From positions 1 to 64,000 of the forward strand of contig LLCB01000155.1 in the NCBI GenBank assembly GCA_001414345.1: a DNA stretch of 64,000 nt, in the 5' to 3' direction. The notes beneath the pieces were generated by a model. It was given only the letters and a program-made list of their open reading frames with translations. It was not told the origin of the DNA and made no database searches. Made by a program: the position numbers and the translations under genes. The stretch is from Hymenoscyphus infarciens (lineage: Eukaryota; Ascomycota; Leotiomycetes; Helotiales; Helotiaceae). Below are positions 60,903 through 64,000 of this stretch, one piece after another. Numbering within the stretch: the first letter of the stretch is position 1; each line of letters opens with the position of its first letter.

Positions 60903-61925
60903 CCGGACTTGTTGGGTTTTGTTAAATATTGCTAGTCATCCAAAGAATGTCGTGGTTAAGACCGCCAGTCAAGTGCTTTTACGCAACGAAATGAGGAATC
61001 TCACTGCACTCCGTGGCCACCCTCGCATTCGTCAGATGATTGATAGCATCGAATCCCCCCCTTCGATTGTTCTAGAGCACGCGGAAGAGGACCTCCGAAG
61101 TTTGTCGATACGGAGGAAACTACACAGACCCAAGATAAGAACTATCGCTCTACAGCTTTTAGAGGCGTTGTCTTTTGCACACTCTAAGAACATAGTTCAC
61201 ACAGGTCAGGCCGAATGTAAACTTCCTAATGCTTCAATCGTTAATCATATTATGATTAGATATGAAGCCACAGAATATCCTGCTCTCTGGATTTGCAGAT
61301 GACTTTGTATACTCCAAAGCATCGGTCAAACTTGCTGATTGGGCCAACGGTATGTCTGGTCCTATTGAGGTATCACCTTGACCATCTCACGCTCATACTT
61401 GAAAGCTTCGCATCCGTCAGACTATAAGATCACACCTAAGTCCTTTCGAAGTCCCGAGTCTTGGCTTGAGCTGCCTTGGGGACCGGCTGCTGATATCTGG
61501 TCCTTTGGCGCAATTGTAAGACCCTATCATACGATATTTCTTTATTGTCAACTCTCTCGCTAAGGTCTAACATCGTGCAGATTGGCTCGCTGATGATAGG
61601 TCCTTGGGGAGAGCTCTTCGGCTCTTCGGCAGAGAACGAACAAGATGCCGAAATCGAAATACTACGAAAACAGAATTCTATGACAGGCCGGTATCCTTCT
61701 GCTCTCATTGAGCGCGCTGGGGGAGATTGGCCAGCTATATTTCGATTTTTGGATGACATGGACAGAGATCAAGGGCGCATGACTTGGAGATGGGTCATGG
61801 AAGAAATTCATATCCCAGAGGAAGATGGAGCCTTTATCGAACGCGTCTTAAAGATCGATGCCGCTGAACGACCTACTGCAGATACACTTCTGCAGGATAA
61901 ATGGTTCGATGGACTCAGGTCATAG
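60748..61925 (+). CDS. Protein-kinase-like gene in a transposon-flanked island
   Basis: Exons 60748-61204, 61260-61349, 61406-61515 and 61581-61925 (introns of 55, 56 and 65 nt, GT-AG, all in phase) give about 333 residues. Kinase landmarks are VVVKTASQ (likely VAIK lysine, near residue 75), IVLEHAEEDL (hinge), NIVHTDMKPQNILL (catalytic loop, HTD for HRD), VKLADWAN (in the place of DFG), FRSPESWLELPWGPAADIWS (APE to subdomain IX) and a C-terminal lobe to AAERPTADTLLQDKWF. A normal glycine-rich loop is not visible; instead a 35-base C run encodes 11-12 prolines at about residues 40-51. The C-lobe is intact, so it may be functional or newly damaged at the 5' end. The true start could lie elsewhere. 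Confidence 0.7.
60866..60900. repeat. Homopolymer of 35 C
   Basis: An uninterrupted run of 35 cytosines inside the first exon of the kinase-like gene. Length errors are likely in such a run, and any change not divisible by three would shift the frame. Confidence 0.95.
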
Positions 61926-62139
61926 TAGAGTAGATACAAAAGATAAAGAGTCCTGCCTCACCATAAATGTTATCAAGTATACGGCGATTAACCTGAGCGA
62001 GCAGAAAAGTATGAAAGCTCAAACATAGGCTGGTCCGGTTTCAGGCTAGTTGCGTCTTGTGGAACAGAGCCTAATTTTTCTGACAATGCGTAGATAATCT
62101 AGTTGTTCTTAGGCCTCTATTACGATGTTATAAGAAGAC

Positions 62140-64000
62140 ATGGCCGTAGAACTGGTCTATAAACGTGTAGATAGTAATTATATTTTGAATTAAGCGTACT
62201 AGTATTATCGAGAGTTTAGAAGATGAGAATATCTATCTCTATTCTATTACTAATTTATATAAGCCTATATAGTTTTAGGTAGAAACTTATACTCTTAAGG
62301 CTAAATAAATAACATTAGTAAGATGCGGTTACTAATCTATTATACTTAAGATAATAGCATAGTTAGCGTAGGAGGAAGGTAGCTATAGTAAAGCGTTCTT
62401 ATAAGCCGATAGTAACTTAGGGTTTTCTTACCTCTAGTTATACTATTAGCTAGTTTAGAGATAACCTAGATTCTTAGTTAAGCGCTTTATTACCTATATT
62501 CGAGAGTTTATTACCTTTAATAAAACAACGTCTCTAATCTAAGAAACTTAATCAAAATGATTCTTAGAGTATTTATAGAAATAGCCTACGTATATTTAAA
62601 AAAGATTATATATTACGATAGTAGTTGTTGTAATTTATTCTTATTTCCGGATTAGTTTATAAAAGTAGGCGATTTCGGAAATGCTATAATCGACGGTAAA
62701 CCTTTAGAGAATGTTACTATATAGTCGAGGAAATGCGGTATTAGCTGCCTTTGCGAGGACGGGCCTTTAGAAAGCGCCTGTATATTAAACAGGAGCTCTT
62801 TGCTTTAGGATCTACTATCTACAAATAATAATAGCCTAGGAAATGCTATTTCTAGACCTAGGAATAGACGATATTAAACAAAGGTTTAGAGCAGAGGAAT
62901 TCCCTGATATTATAGATCTTCTAGCTAGAGTTAGATATATTATATATAATTACTAGAAGAAAAAGTTCGATTTAGTAAGTAAAGAGAGTAAAAGAAGAAG
63001 TAAAGATAGTAAAAAGTAACTAAAAAGTAGTAGTAAAATCAATATATTATAAAGACTTCTTCTAATATCTCTATTAAAAGTATCTACTATTAAATACTCT
63101 TACTTCTTATCTCTCTTCTTATTATACTTACTATATATAATCTTAACCTTTTTAATAATATAAAAGAGTTAATTAGTAAGACCTATTTAAGAGAGAGTGT
63201 CTTCTCTCTTTCTCTTTAAATCAAAGCTATCTAAAGTAATAATTATAGTACTTACTAGAATCTCTCTAGATATAAGAGAAGTAAATAAGAGCGAATCAGA
63301 GACTCTTTTATTAAGCTCTTAAATAGTTTTAATTATATAGCTTTATTAATTAACTTAAGCTTATATTAAAAAATAGTAGTACTAATATTTATATATAATT
63401 AAGTATTAAGATTCTTTATAACTTACTTTATTATAGCTATCTAGTATTATACTACTTTATCTATTCTTTTTAATATATTTAACTTAGTAGATACTATTAA
63501 GCTCTTCTTCTTCTTATCTTTTAAAATAGATAATAGTAAGTATTAATCTAAGTTTAATATTCTTTTATTATTAGTATTCTCTTTTATATTTATATCTTTA
63601 CTTCTTATATCACTCTTAAAACTATCTCTAGAATTATTATCTCTATTATTCTTCTCTTTTACTTAAGCTATAATAATTATATAGTCGTCTTTTAGATTAG
63701 TAGTAATAATTATAGATATTTTTAAAAGAGTATCTTATTTTAAATTATCTACTAATATTATACTTAGTCTAGTTTTAGTACTATTCTCTAGTAATATTAT
63801 AAGTCTAGTATCTCTCTTTTTATTCTAATACTCTCTATCTTAGATATTACTTTTAAGTATAATAGACTTATTATTAGATATCTTAATAGTATCTTAAAGT
63901 TAAAATATAACTAGTAGCTTTTAAGTATTCTATAAGCGTATAATAGATTACCTTTTTTTAAGAAGATTAAATCTTATTATTAGAAGAGCTAGTGTTTTAG
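62140..64000. repeat. AT-rich, RIP-like degraded block at the window end
   Basis: AT content rises from about 62,140 and is extreme after 62,930. Patches near 62,690-62,830 keep more GC. No open frame or terminal repeat identified; the block continues past the window. Confidence 0.7.

Overview
The window reads as nuclear DNA of a filamentous ascomycete (Pezizomycotina; a leotiomycete-like fungus is my guess, not shown). Genes carry short 48-160 nt GT-AG introns with CTAAC/CTGAC-like branch sites. The two tRNA genes have introns at position 37/38. Gene families are typical of such fungi: 2EXR, F-box, GH3, GH115, a long P450 and an MCM2-UBR7 divergent pair. The sequence alternates between gene-bearing segments of normal composition and very AT-rich, stop-saturated blocks. 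Those blocks look like transposons mutated by repeat-induced point mutation (RIP).

Layout. 1-3.4 kb: AT-rich blocks around a tRNA-Ser island. 3.5-5.3 kb: a short-chain dehydrogenase gene split by a 688-bp hAT-like miniature transposon with a perfect 8-bp target duplication. 6.5-7.3 kb: small F-box-like gene. 9.4-10.9 kb: indoleamine 2,3-dioxygenase (minus). 12.3-17.2 kb: a decay zone with a truncated secreted-protein gene fused tail-to-tail to a truncated P450 5' end, then a GH115 alpha-glucuronidase pseudogene that carries a second miniature element. 17.6-19.6 kb: intact P450. 22.8-33 kb: a dense gene segment holding a cysteine-rich membrane protein, an SIN-type Cdc14, GGPP synthase and a GH3 beta-glucosidase. 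35.9 kb: tRNA-Val. 36.8-41.6 kb: UBR7-like ubiquitin ligase and MCM2, sharing a 375-bp promoter with ACGCG boxes. 44.2-49.8 kb: a broken alpha/beta-hydrolase, a CAP/PR-1 protein and a 2EXR protein. 50-60.6 kb: a large AT-rich block with a complete but RIP-inactivated Ty3/gypsy LTR element (191-bp LTRs, 5-bp duplication, minus strand) and minisatellites. 60.7-61.9 kb: a protein-kinase-like gene containing a 35-bp C tract, stranded between transposon ends and another AT-rich block.

How it fits together. The housekeeping genes (MCM2, UBR7, Cdc14, GGPP synthase) look intact and are not a biosynthetic cluster. The accessory genes near AT-rich blocks are the ones being broken, by element insertion, deletion junctions and repeated loss of tryptophan codons to stops. 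I found no convincing new molecular system. The most informative signals are the two small inverted-repeat elements whose removal restores host reading frames, the truncation junction near 13,276, the GC-AG intron candidate, the ~45-bp palindromic-motif repeats shared by two AT islands, and the kinase island at 60.7 kb. All product names are from motif recognition by eye; no database search was possible.
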